Part shown: piece after piece, positions 40,117 through 52,212 of the stretch | Numbering within the stretch: the stretch's first letter is position 1 | How the letters are laid out: the number at the start of each line of letters is the position of its first letter | Assembly: GCA_020631735.1 (NCBI GenBank) | Contig: CM036168.1 | Span: forward strand, 99,633,384 to 99,697,383 | DNA: 64,000 bases | DNA from: Saccharum officinarum | Taxonomy: Eukaryota > Streptophyta > Magnoliopsida > Poales > Poaceae | Reading direction: 5' to 3' | Notes under the pieces: model-generated | Told to the model about the DNA's origin: nothing | Seen by the model: the letters and a program-made list of their open reading frames with translations, nothing else | Databases searched by the model: none | Translations under genes and position numbers: made by a program

Positions 40117-43100
40117 GTTACTGGCGTAATTACATGTTTAACCATGTATTTATGAAAGTACTTAATTGTGGGTACATTTGTTGGGTAGCTATGATACCGA
40201 AGTATATGCATCATGGGATGTATGTATGGAGAGTATTTAGTTTACTGCTTTCATTATGTGCTATATTGGAAATTGTTGGGCTGCAATGAATTTTCTGCAG
40301 GTACGCTAACCACGAATGCGTAAGTTGAATGTAGCTTACAACTAGCTCTATATCGAGAGAATGTGTGTTATGCCACCGACATAGAACGTGATTGCCACCT
40401 TAGGCTGGCAATCTTGTTAGGACGAATAGGACGAAGCATGCATCATCATGGTTGTTGCTTTGTGCATATAACTATGCTCCTCCCACCTTTGTCCTAATAA
40501 ATAAGTAACTTGTGATTGATGTACTGTACTATCCTCCTTGTATGGAGTTAGTCAAGAATGCCTTGTTCCATGTTACTTGAATAGGAAGTGCTTGAAATAG
40601 TGTGTGCTTAGCCTTGATAGAAATAATTAGGGTTATATGTTTGAACTTATAAGTGTCCTCTAGTTTAGTCTATTGGTGGATGTGTTGCTCCGCAAGCTCT
40701 TACAAATGCTTCCCAGGTAATTGTGATTCCTATGAATAAACTAAATTAGTGATTAGTCTAAAGTAAGAATGTTTGGAGTTACTAGAATAATGTGGTTGTG
40801 TGCTCTCTTGTTAACACAACAAGGTTAAACATTGTTTTGCCTGTAATGAACTTTGACTGCTAGAACAGTTTCTGTTGTAGTAATAGTTCCATGGTCATAA
40901 TAATGTAATCTGTAAATTAGTCCTTAGTGTGAATAAGAAAGTTATAGATAACTTAGTAAGCTTTCCAATAAGTCTAGTACCACCTGAGTTTGATGCTTAC
41001 AACTTATGTTTTGTTTAAAACACGTGTCTGCTGCGTTGCTGTCTAGAATCTGTGTATGTACTAAGTTGGTTACTTTAGCATGCTTTTGTTTTAGCTAAAC
41101 TTGTAGTTAGTTCTTGTTGGATAAATTCTTGTTAGGTGTGAGCCTTCTGCTTAGTATTGGATGCTTAAGCTAACCTGACTAATAATCTCAAGTGTCCGCT
41201 TAAAACTGTGATGCTGTGTAGATGCTTGTTATCTAGGTAGTGTCATAGTTGACCTCTCTTCTGTCCTCGGTGAGCATATGAGTGTTGAAGATGCTTTATC
41301 CTAGATCAACGCTCATGTTACGTAATCGCATGGTTGTCGTCTCGAATTAGGTTCTCTCTTAGGAGCCTGATCCTATAGACGAGGTTGATAGCCCTTGAAT
41401 GTTTGTGTATCTATGCCTTGCTTGAACCGTAGGCCCTAGCGTAATCCCCTTATATGTTTGCTTAGGCCTTGGACGTCCACTACCTTTTGGAGAATACCCT
41501 TGTTCGATTGACCAACCAAGTTAATTCCTAACGAACGCTGATCTTGGCCACAATTGTTGCTTGCCAAGTTCTAGAGACCATACCCAATTTCATGTTGGAC
41601 CTCCCATTGTCTCTCCTACAGATGATCCGAGCAACGCTAATCTCTCGTTGTCTAATCTAGAAATCTTTGCTTGCGAAATCAGGTGGCTATCTTATCAACC
41701 CAATCTCTAATCGGTGTATCATTTTGTTCTAGAAGTCTGCTAAAGTCCATCTCAACTTTTAACGTCTCTCAACATTATTAATCTTGATCTCATGTTGTTG
41801 TCCAACGTGACCGGAACCTTTCATCGGGTAATCACCTTGGTGGACGCAAGGCGTGCGTGGAATTAACCGAGAACCCTTGCTTAGTTGTCTTCGGCAATTA
41901 AGCTATGTTCCCTTGTGCTATGTTTTAATCTTCGAATCGCCTCCTTATTGACTCTAAACCTTGAAACTACCCTTGCTTGCTACTCCTCCCTTGTTTGGTG
42001 CTTGTTCTTACCACCCAATCGGTGCCACTTAAAATTCCACTTTGTTTGTGCGTTTAATAATGGTGTTACGATTAGCATTCTATGGTGCCGCGACGAAACC
42101 GAGAGCCTCCTGTGGGCGCGCACACAAGGTTGTGCTGCTCGGCACGCGCTGGTATCAAAGTTGCTATTTAGGATCCATTATGAAACAACAACCGATGTGT
42201 TATTTCTCGTGACCATTTTTCTTGGTTATCTCCCTATATCTTATCTAAAGATTCATATCTTAGACCTTATGTAGTAGATATCCCTTAAAGTTGCTAAGAG
42301 GATAACCTTTGAAGGACAGTCACCAGCATGAACATTAACAGACTGCAAGAGGTGGTAGACAAGTGACTCTCCCTATGTGTCCTTGTACGACGTCGGTCAT
42401 CGAGTGAGCAACGTACGTCATCCCTGTAGATCAAACGGGCACATAACACTTACTATTGAACAAGTTATCCGTGGGATAAGAATTTATCGTCACATTGTGC
42501 ATTTGACCTAGTTATCAAAAGTCCTGATCCTTGTGTAGATGACAGTCATACAGATGAAATCAACTCTCTCTGGTGTGACTCCTTATCTACGTAGGGATGC
42601 CCTCCATGTGGAATAATGCTTTGTGCTCTGTGAAAATAGCCCACAAGTCCAATGCTTGTTCATCGTCAAGATTGGGGTCTAGATCAATGATTGAAATTGT
42701 TCCCTAAGAAATATGTCAGGAAGACTATAGCCTCCATCCTCAACTAGAGAAAGGCTTCTGCTACTATGAGAAAGATCAGAGAGTGCAAAACACACACCTC
42801 AACATGTGAAGCAAAAGAAAAGGAAGAACATGAAATCTGTCCAGAATTTTGTGGCACTACACCGGTTATCTTCAAGCCAACAGTTAATGATCCAAACGAA
42901 GTTGGATTGACCCCAAACTTGGTAACCTCATTTCTTGCTTAGGACCCTTCAATGTCTTAAGTGGGTATGAGCATTGGTTGAGTAAAACATAGGATTTGAG
43001 AGATGTCATGTCAGCTTGGGTTGCTGCCATTTCAGAACAGAGCTATTTTGGTGGATGGGTTGTTGGATGGTCAAACGATGTCCGTTTGAGCTCAATTTTG

Positions 43101-43861
43101 GCGAGTGGTTAGAAGACCCATGGATCTATATGCCCACCAATATTTGTGCATATTGGAGCAGTGGTTTATGTTATATGAACAGAAAATAAAAGGGTACAGA
43201 ATCGGTAATTTATCTGTTGACTGCGATCATCCTTTACATTGGAAGGTTATGTTTGTAATGCATGCCAAGAACTTGCAATTGATAGGTATCTTGCTGTTAG
43301 ACAACCCTCAGTACCCTTGGAAAGACTAATTGCACTCCTATGTGCCTTTGTATAAGAGAATCTTCTTAGGTAACATTTGGCAGAAATCCAGTATCGACAG
43401 AGTCAGCTATCACTTTCACTGTTCCCTCAATAGACTCAGATAATACAGTGTTGGCATCAGAGAAAGAGAACTGCACACATGGAACCATTACAACGAGTAT
43501 CCTTCAGAAGATTATGATCTAGTGCAAAGTCCATATGGTATGTGCTGTATCCACTAGGGAAGTAGATGCTACAAGTATTTAGTCTACGGTTGTATCGTTC
43601 TTCGTACATCGAGGACGAAGTACGTAGGACATTGCTATCTTGGATTCCACCCAAAGTAACAATACATAGTGAAGGCCAACGAAGGAAATTCTTCAGACAA
43701 AACTTACTACAAAGGACAAGTATCAAAAAGTGTCTTGACCAAATTAGCCTCTCTTATGGTTGAAGCTAAGTAGCCTAAAGCTATGGCTGATATTGGAAAC
43801 TGGTAGCATGTCTCTCTTCCATAAAAGCCTTTCGTCCTGAATCTCGGGACACGATTCTTTT
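40117..43861 (+). mobile_element. Element D internal region, non-coding (LARD-like)
   Basis: Continuation of D after C. 40117-40500 is leader, with TTTTCTGCAGGTACGCTAAC at 40291-40310. Where A, B and C have ORF1, D has none: no gag, protease, RT, RNase H or integrase motif is found in about 3.3 kb. A stretch at about 42060-42180 matches the ORF1-gag spacer of C. The right end (AATCTCGGGACACGATT, then PPT) is family-typical. D plus its LTRs (about 13.7 kb without C and B) therefore looks like a large non-autonomous derivative mobilised by relatives. Short ORFs here have no family support. Confidence 0.7.
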
Positions 43862-43873
43862 AAGGGGGGAAGG
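43862..43873 (+). other. Element D polypurine tract
   Basis: AAGGGGGGAAGG immediately before the 3' LTR start at 43875 (TGTAACACCCTAGG). Confidence 0.93.
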
Positions 43874-43874
43874 T

Positions 43875-46800
43875 TGTAACACCCTAGGTGTTTGCCACCA
43901 GTTAAGTAGTGGGTTTGAGCTCAAACATGGTAGATTAAGTGGTAATGATGATGTCAAGGTCAACCTATGGACAGGAGCCCCAACCTAAACTTGGATGTTG
44001 CACCCTTGCTTTACATATAGTCCATTTTTAAGATATATGCTTGGGTGGTGTTATTGCAATATCTTCATGTGTCTCACCTTAGTACCTATCTATATTAGTC
44101 ACTGGCAAAGTTTCATGACGTTTGGAAGCAAAAAGTCACATGAAATGATAAGTTATATGCTTGTTGGAATGACTTTACTAAGTGCAGAAATTGCATTATT
44201 AAGTGGATAGAAATATAGGTCATCGACCCAAACCTTGCAACCTTGCCCAAAAGACTCTAGATGGACTCTACAACAAAAGTCGTGAAAGGTTCGTGTTGAG
44301 CAAATGCTCAGAAAATGCCCCAATTGATCAAAAAGGATAATTTAAGCTTTATCTGATCCTACTTTGGTCAAAGTAGAAATATAGTTTCTATACTAGTTTT
44401 GATGTTGGACCTTAAATAAAAGTTGTAGTTCATGTTGTGTAGAAGAAACTTTGTTTTTGGACGAAGAGCTAGATCATCTTGGATGTAAGTCAAATCGAGG
44501 TCACAAGATCAAATTTGCTGCTGATTTCAGGACTTAGAAATATTCTAAGTCTAGAAATTCATCGACATCGGCGTTGACGTCTCGCGTTCTCCAAATTTTG
44601 TTAAGTAACTTGACTTGAACCCAAAATAGAAGTTGGAGCTAGGTTCATGGAGAAGGGCATGTAAAAAGATGGCACTCGTTTGACCTTGTTATGACCCTCA
44701 ATTTTGGAGTTTGTTAATAGTTGTCAACGCCTTGACACTGTTAATTTAGAGCTTAATTACCTGCTAATCCATAGCTCTAATGGTCTTGCTTCCTTAATAC
44801 AAGTACAAGGGCATTCTGAGGACAACAACTTTTCTATAGGCGCCAAGGTCCGAATCTGCACCGAATATGCCGAAAAACGGACTCCAAGTCGGGCACAGCA
44901 ACGCACGCCACGTACTCGATGAATTGACTTCATGGCAACCATGCCGCCGAGCGCGCCCCACCCTTCCGACGCGTGCGCCTGCCTCCCTGCTGCACCCAGG
45001 CGCCCTACTTGAGTAAGCATCGAATCCCAGCGTGCTCGGCCTCACTCCCTCTGCCCTCCCTCGACGCTCTCTCGCTCTTGGTGCCGTGCTTGCGTGCGCT
45101 GAGCACGGCCGCGTCTGCCATGGTCGACTGGCCGAGCTCGCCACGCCGCGTCTCCACCGCCCCGAGCTTCCTCGTGTCCATCCACGTGCACCACAGGCTC
45201 CGCCGCCCTCTCTTTGGCCTCTCGAGTCCCTCCCCGGCCCTTCTTCACCGCCGTGGCGTGCTGCCATCGGTGCTGTGGCCGCCGCGGACGCGTGTGCGTG
45301 TGGCCAGGCCAACCTGGCCCGCCTCTGGCCTAACTGAGTGGCCACGCGCGGGTGTGCAGGCCTGTGGGAGCTCCCCTGCAACTTATCCGACGCCGACGAC
45401 GACCGCAGCCACCTGAATCGCGAGCGCCGGCGACGCTGCTCTGTTCCGGCCAGGTGAGGAAGAAGAAGGACCACGCGCAGGAATATGATGTTCTCCAGGG
45501 GGTTAAGTGAATAGACAGTGACTCGGATGAATAGTGCCAGAAAGGATCCATTTGTTCGTATTTAATATGTTTTCTTCAGGGTCCTCGATGCAAGATTTAG
45601 ATTCCTTTTCTTTCTGATTTTTGCAGATTTGAATGCTCCACTTTGAAAATTCATAGTAATTCGTACAAAAATAGTAAAATAGAAAATGAGGACTTTTTGG
45701 AATCCTTGTGAAATTCTCTATGCATTATATCTATATTATGGCATGTTTTAGTTTAAATATTTTGCTGTAAAAATAGATCTATGCAGCTAGGTTCCTGTTA
45801 CTTGCCATGTCTTGTGTTTTTCATAACTGCAGTTTTTATGCTCAAATAAATGTGAAATTTTTTTAGAGTGCTAATAATGTGATTGTTGTTGTCTAGTAAA
45901 AATTTCAGGAGTTTAGGATTTATATTTTAAGAGTTATAAAAATAACAAATGCCCTGTATTGCTTTGCTTCTACTCTAAACAGTTCTGCATGTTTGAATTA
46001 ATTGGCTCAGTTAAGTTATGAATCATGACTTGGTGAAAATACATAAGTTGTGGTACTTTTCTTAAGCTTTCCAAAAAGTTAAATATCATGATTTTTGGCT
46101 AAGTAGATCTTGAGTTATACTTGCTTAAATCTATGTGGCTGTTTCTGCCCAAAACCAGAGAGGGTTTCCTTGTTCTTACTGTGGGGCCTTCTTAATAGTA
46201 TAATTAGCTTTAGGTGTTTACAACAAAGTTGTTTAGAATTTGCTAAGATTTCTAAAAAGTCTAGAACCACATTTTATTGGACATGTATAACTTCATTTAT
46301 AGCTATTTAAAGTGGCATGTCAGTTTCTATCTATGTTTTGGATAGAGATGCAATTATTGCATTAGTTGACCCTTCTAACTGTAAAATCATCTTAATATGA
46401 GAATAACAAAGTTGTAGAAAATTCATTTATCTAGCTTCTGTTAAAATTTGGTGGTATTTGGCCTTGTGGTTTGTGAGTTATGCCTGTTTAAAGTTGGGTT
46501 TCAGAAATGGCTGCTTTCTGTCAATTGTGGACCAGTTTCTGTAAATGGGTATAATTGACTTAGTTAACTTGAGAATCATGCTAAGAGGATTAAAGATGAA
46601 TTGTAGAAAATTTCATAAGCTTTCTATAATGTCTTGTTGCATGGCTATTGGAATTGTATAACTCCAGTTATGATCCAAACATGCAGCTATTGTTTGCAGT
46701 CTAGAAATAGATAGATGATAGTTGTGGTTGTTTACTCCATTGTTGCTAAGTGTGGCTTATATCCTTGTTGATGGTCAAGTTAAGATACTTATGATCTTGT

Positions 46801-48193
46801 TAAACTTGTGTTATGCTTGATGTGCTTGCCCTCTTTAAGTGGTTGTGCGATGTTAGTTAAATAGCTTTTGGTGTCTATGTCTTAATCGTCTGTTTACTTG
46901 AATGATTATGTGATGCATCTGGTGTTACCATTTATCATATTCATACGCATACATCTTGCATCTCATTTAGGTTCGCTAGATGCACCACGTGAAGGATGAG
47001 ATGTTGAAGCCAAATCTGAAGATGGTGTTTGGTGGACCCATCCTGAAGATGGAAGGACTAATAAGTGTCGGGATGGACGATGCTCGCCAAGCAAGTGTCA
47101 TCTGTCAATCACTAACCTAGTGTTTGATCCCAGGCAAGCCTCGGAGCATTCTAAGCCTCCTACTTTATAAAAGCAATTGAGTATATATATGTTATATATG
47201 TATTGTTGCATTAAGTTATAGGAGTTGAGTGAAACCGTTGATGCATTTATTACTATCCTTGCCTACCTTATTACATTCTTATCCTGCTAGGTTTAGGGTC
47301 GAATAAATGCTTAGCCCTGCTTAGACCGGTAGCGATCAGTGATTTCCTGTCACCGGCAATTATAGGTGGTTACTGGGAAACTTTAGCTATGGAATGGATG
47401 ATGTCCTGGAAATAACCAAGTGTTGATAAATAATTGGAGACCGGACGAAATAAGTATTGGGCAACCAGACAGGGTTCTGGGGTGCTTATAGTTTCCGTCT
47501 GTGTCGATTAAGGACCGACCGTTGTTGGCCCTCGGGTCATGTTGAACGCATGCCTCACATTTAACAGGCCGGATAAAGTACCTTCCGACCGTGAAGCTGG
47601 AAGATTATTTGGGCCGAGTGGATTGCCCGCAACGCACTGTACCGGAGCAGTAGTGGCAGGATACGGGGAGCGATGATAAGGCCAAAGAGGAGTCGGGTGG
47701 CCTCCGGGTACATGTGGTTCCTGGCAAGCTCGCGACTTTACCTGAATGGTTGACTCGGTGACCAACACCTCACTTTAGCGGGTGAGTGAGGTTTGTGTGA
47801 GGAATAACTTACCAGCTGGTTAATAATCGATTCGAATCGTCATCGTTCACTGGATAGTGAACACTTGACTCGAGTTACTGCATCGTAGTAATGATTATGG
47901 AACATGGATGGTTATGTGGATGATGTTGAAAATGCTAAACCTGAAATGGTAACCTTTGATGTTAATGGTTAATCAAGTGATTGCTTTAGCATAGGTGCTT
48001 ACCTAGATTGAATAGGTTATAATAAAGATGATGCAAAAATACTTAAATTAGTTTATTCATGGTAACTTATGCTTTTCGCAAATGAGTCAAGCCAGCCAAC
48101 TGAAAGAAAGCCTTGCATACTCCTTGGTGTCATTACTTCTGGTTTATGACGGGTAAGTCTAGCTGAGTACCTTCTCGTACTCAGGGTTTATTC
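43875..48193 (+). mobile_element. Element D 3' LTR, left part (split by element B)
   Basis: Begins TGTAACACCCTAGGTGTTTGCC. From 44168 it matches the truncated 5' LTR closely. The GC-rich block is at 44935-45430 and the hairpin at 48163-48184. It is interrupted at 48193, whose last five bases, TATTC (48189-48193), are element B's target duplication. It resumes at 62031. Confidence 0.93.
48163..48184 (+). promoter_or_regulatory. Conserved LTR hairpin (element D, 3' LTR)
   Basis: CTGAGTAC, CTTCTC, GTACTCAG. Element B inserted only about 10 bp after this hairpin. Confidence 0.65.
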
Positions 48194-48642
48194 TGTAACG
48201 GATCAACGTAATTATACGAAATTAAGTAAGAAAATCTTCCACCGAGGCGGTTAATTTAACAACTTAAGCCCGTATAACCCGAGATTCCGTGAAATCACGA
48301 AGGATTTCAAAACCACTAACATGCAACCAAGATCGTACTGATTTAGCAGCCACAATTCACACGATATATAAATCTGATCATAAAGGTAAGATACATCGGA
48401 GTTCGGAAATAAAAGTTATTACAACATAGTTTAACATAAAGTAGCGGAAGTAAATAATTTTTCGCACACACACTTGGTTCAGTTACAGTGCCAGTCGATA
48501 GTCATGGTCCACAAAAGCAGTAGATAAGACTAACAGAAAGACCCTTGCCCAAGGTCCTAGTTGTCACCATCGCCGGATACAGACAGTTGGAGCAGTACCC
48601 GTAGTACATCTGACCATCTGCAACAACAATGGGAACAACGCC

Positions 48643-48664
48643 CTGAGTACGAGAATGTACTCAG
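48643..48664 (-). promoter_or_regulatory. Conserved LTR hairpin (element B, 3' LTR)
   Basis: CTGAGTAC, loop GAGAAT, GTACTCAG; perfect 8-bp stem. Confidence 0.65.
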
Positions 48665-49671
48665 CTAGACTTACCCGTCAAAACCAGAAATAAAATGACA
48701 CCAAGGAGCATGCAAGGCTGTACATAGTGGATTGGCTTGACTCCTTTACGAAAAGCACAAGTTGTTATGAGTAAACTAATTTAAGTCCTTTTTGCGTCAT
48801 ATTTATTATAACCTATTCAATCTAGGTAAGCACCTATGCTAAAGCAATCACTTGATTAACCATTAACATCAAAGGTTACCATCTCAGGTTTAGCATTTCC
48901 AACATTATTCACTTAACCATCAGTGTTTTATCATTGTTACTACGATGCCATAGCTCGAGTCAAGTGCTCACTAACCGGGAGCGACGGCGATTCGAATCGA
49001 ATTCCTATCCAGCTGGAGATTTATTCCTCACACAAACCATGCTTCCCCCGTCAGGGTCGCGTAGATCACCAATGACACTTTCCGAGAAGCCGCGGGGATA
49101 ACAATCATGGATCGCACTACCCAGGGACCGCCCGACTGCCAGGACGCACCTTGGGCTCACTCTTCGCGTCCCCGTACACCCCCTTCAACACCAGTCTGCC
49201 AACCCGAGTTTATCCCGGCTCAAAAAGTGTCGCTAGCTTCGCGGTCGAAAGGTACTTTATTCGGCCAGCTAAATGTGAGGCATGCGTTCAACATGACAAG
49301 AGGGACGAGCAACGATCGGTCCTTAATCGACACAGACGGAATCACTATAGTCCAGAACCCTATAAGACTCCGCCCGGTCTCCGTTTATCCATCAACACTT
49401 GGTTACTTTTCATGATCACACTTACAGCTAACCATAACCTGGTATCCACCTATAACTCGCAGGTGACAGGAAATCACCCGACTTCTACCGGTCTCAGCAT
49501 GGCTAAGCAATTTACTCGATCCTGACCTAACAGGGTAAAAGATAATCTGGTGGCAAGGTAATAATGCAACAACGGTTTCACTCAACTCCTATAACTTAGT
49601 ACAACAATATATAACTATAACTCATGCAATAAGAAATAGCTTTTTATAAATTTAGGAGGCTTAATTAAAAT

Positions 49672-49835
49672 GCTCCGGGGCTTGCCTTTTTCGAACGAAC
49701 TAGGGTGGTGATCGACGCACTCTGGCAGTTCCTCGCCTGACTCTTCCTCCTCGGGCACCTCCTGTGCCTGGGGTTCCTGCTGATCCGTCCAAGCCTGCTC
49801 CTCCGGAACTGCTGCCTGCAACTCCTCCTGCGATC
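49672..49835 (-). CDS. LTR-borne exon-like acidic peptide segment (element B, 3' LTR)
   Basis: After GCATCATACAG on the element strand the frame reads GSQEELQAAVPEEQAW ... QAQEVPEEEESGEELPECVD and ends FEKGKPRS. It is homologous in frame to the segment at 16446 of element A. No known domain; may be part of a spliced leader transcript or a captured exon. Confidence 0.4.
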
Positions 49836-52175
49836 CTGTATGATGCAAGTGCATAAGGAAACATGCGAAGAATGCATCGAAATGCGGTGGAGTGCTTTGA
49901 TGACATGAGATGCAGATGAGCACATGGAATGAGCAGTTTGAATATAATTATTTCTTCTACAAGGTAGTCAACGTCATCCAAGAACATGTAACCTAAAACA
50001 TACACCTTATCCTTCTATTAGTTAGCCTACCATCTACACATACAAGTGAACCTAAGCTATCAAAGCTTACCAACCCAACTCATCCATAACATCAGCAAGG
50101 CATCATGATGCTTCAAAGATACACCAAACATATTTTAATTTCTCTCAATTTCTCATAAAGAATAATCTTTTATTTCCTATTTAGCTAGGGTTACACAACA
50201 ACACCTATCTCTGGTGTAGATAAAAATCTACAAAAATTACAGTAGACTACTCTTACCCTAACTAACCTACCACTAAATTTTCATGAGAATTGCACAAGTA
50301 AAACTGCCTGTACAAAATAAAACAAGCTATAGCCTAATTGTGAGCATGAATTTATTTTATACTAGAAAAAGTGTCAACAACAGATTTCACAATTTTCTTA
50401 GGTTACTAACAGTAAACCAACATACTACAAAAAATTATCAGATGTATGTTGTATACAAATTTTTCTCTATAATAAAAATAACAGATATTACTGATTAAAA
50501 GCATTTGAACTACACTTCAACATTTTTCCACAGAACATGCTTCACTAATATTTTTCCTAGAAAGTATATCACAAATAAAGATTAATGCCACAAGAATCAC
50601 ATTTTTCCCTTTATTATTTTATTTACTACACTTTTTCTAAGATATCAGCATTTATAGCAATTAAATAAAATTGCACAGTAGAGTGTCACAAAAATCACAT
50701 GAGATATTTTAAACTGTAGATCTATTCAAAAGGAACATTTCACAATTTTGTTTCATGATTTTTGGAGCTATAAATCTTGAGATACAATTTTTAGAAGCCT
50801 TTTTCAGATTTTCTGGAAATCAATTTCTTTAAAACCGAAAATCAAAACCGGCTTTAAACGCTACGTGCACCCCGCTGTGACACGCGAAACCGAAACGCTG
50901 AGACAGACAGGCGGGACCCATGGTCAGACGGGCCCACCCGTCAGCTAGAGCCGAACCGGGAAGGCGCTGACCGGGGATTTCTTGCCGTCGGCGAGGTCGC
51001 CGGCGACGAGGTCCGCACCAGGCGACTCCCCGCAACCGCACGAACCCAACGAGGTGATTATCGAGGCGAGAGGAGGAGCGGAGCACGGGCCGAAGCGGCC
51101 ATGGCGAGGCGGTGGCGCGGCTTGCCGGCGCTAGCCGGAGCAGGCCATGGCGGAGGTCACGGACGAGCGCACGAGCTCCAGCGAGCGGAGGCGATCATGG
51201 TGCGCACGGGTAGAATGGAAATGTGATGGCGGGGAAGGTGGGATTGACGGGAGCCGCGGCGCGGGCTCACCGGCGGAGGAGAAGACGGCCAATTTGGCCG
51301 CTTACCTTGCCGAGGTGCGCGCTCAGTGACTTGACGAGGTCGGTCAGGAGGAGGGGAAGCTAGGGCGGGCGGAATTTGGCGGAGGAGGCGCGCGGTGGCG
51401 AGGTGAGACGCGGCAATGGCGCGGCGGCGGCTCGGTGTGCTGCGGTGCTGGCGAAAGCACGCGAGAGCGAGCGGGAGCGGAGTGCGGTGAGGGAGCGAGG
51501 GAGCTGGCGAGTCCGGGCGGAGGTAGCGCGGGCTGCGGGGGCCACAGGGCGCGTGTCGCGCGACGTCGCCGCCGTTCGGCCACGCGGCGCCGAACGCTGC
51601 CGCGGCGCCACGACGCTACGCGCGGGCGCGCGCGCGCGGGCGGGAGGGAGACGACGCGGGCGCGGGCCAGGCCGGCTCGGCCATGGGCCGGATGTGAGGC
51701 TGCGGCCCAGTAAAGCGAAATCCGATTTTTCTTTTACAAAAATATTTTCAGATTTAATTCTTTGTTTCAAAATTGAATTTGGAGATGAAAAAGAGGTTTT
51801 CAGAAATTTGGCCCAAAAATAAAAGTTGTTCAAAATTTTATTCTCTAACAACTTTCATATAGAGCACTTTTCAAAATTCTCAATAGATTTTGAATTTGAG
51901 ATTTAAAGCTAATTTAAAAATCAAAAACTCATTTACTTAGAATATTTTTAAAACAGAATTTGAGGAAGACTGGAATTCAAAATTTTGCTCCAATAATCAA
52001 GTTGATTTATTCTAGATTATTTAAATTGCTACTTCTCAAAAGTTCACCAACTTTTTAACACTTATATCAAATTAAATTTTGAAAGAGCTACAATTCAAAT
52101 AATGCTAATCATGCAATGATGTTGAATGCTTATGCTTTGAATGATAATGCATGCTTAACACCCAGGGGTGTTACA

Positions 52176-52185
52176 GCCCCCCCTT
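52176..52185 (-). other. Element B polypurine tract
   Basis: AAGGGGGGGC on the minus strand, adjoining the 3' LTR. The pre-PPT inverted repeat AATCTCG/CGAGATT lies at 52191-52207. Confidence 0.92.
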
Positions 52186-52212
52186 ATAAGAATCTCGTCC
52201 CGAGATTTTGAG

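Larger units (their letters stand above)
48194..52175 (-). mobile_element. Element B 3' LTR (3982 bp)
   Basis: On the plus strand it runs TGTAACGGATCAACG ... CACCCAGGGGTGTTACA. It is almost identical to the right LTR (58048-62025, 3978 bp); by eye most differences are single-base indels in homopolymers plus a few substitutions. The GC-rich block is at 50850-51710, the hairpin at 48643-48664 and an acidic peptide segment (minus strand) at about 49672-49835. TATTC precedes it at 48189-48193. Confidence 0.94.

Noticed and set aside
42060..42180. Second primer-binding site (GCTGGTATCAAAG) and hidden element start inside D
   Set aside because: No LTR end precedes it; the segment aligns with the ORF1-gag spacer of element C instead.
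49107..49415. 102-residue plus-strand ORF in B LTR (and 58790-59269)
   Set aside because: Antisense to the element and made of conserved LTR non-coding words; no domain or start support.
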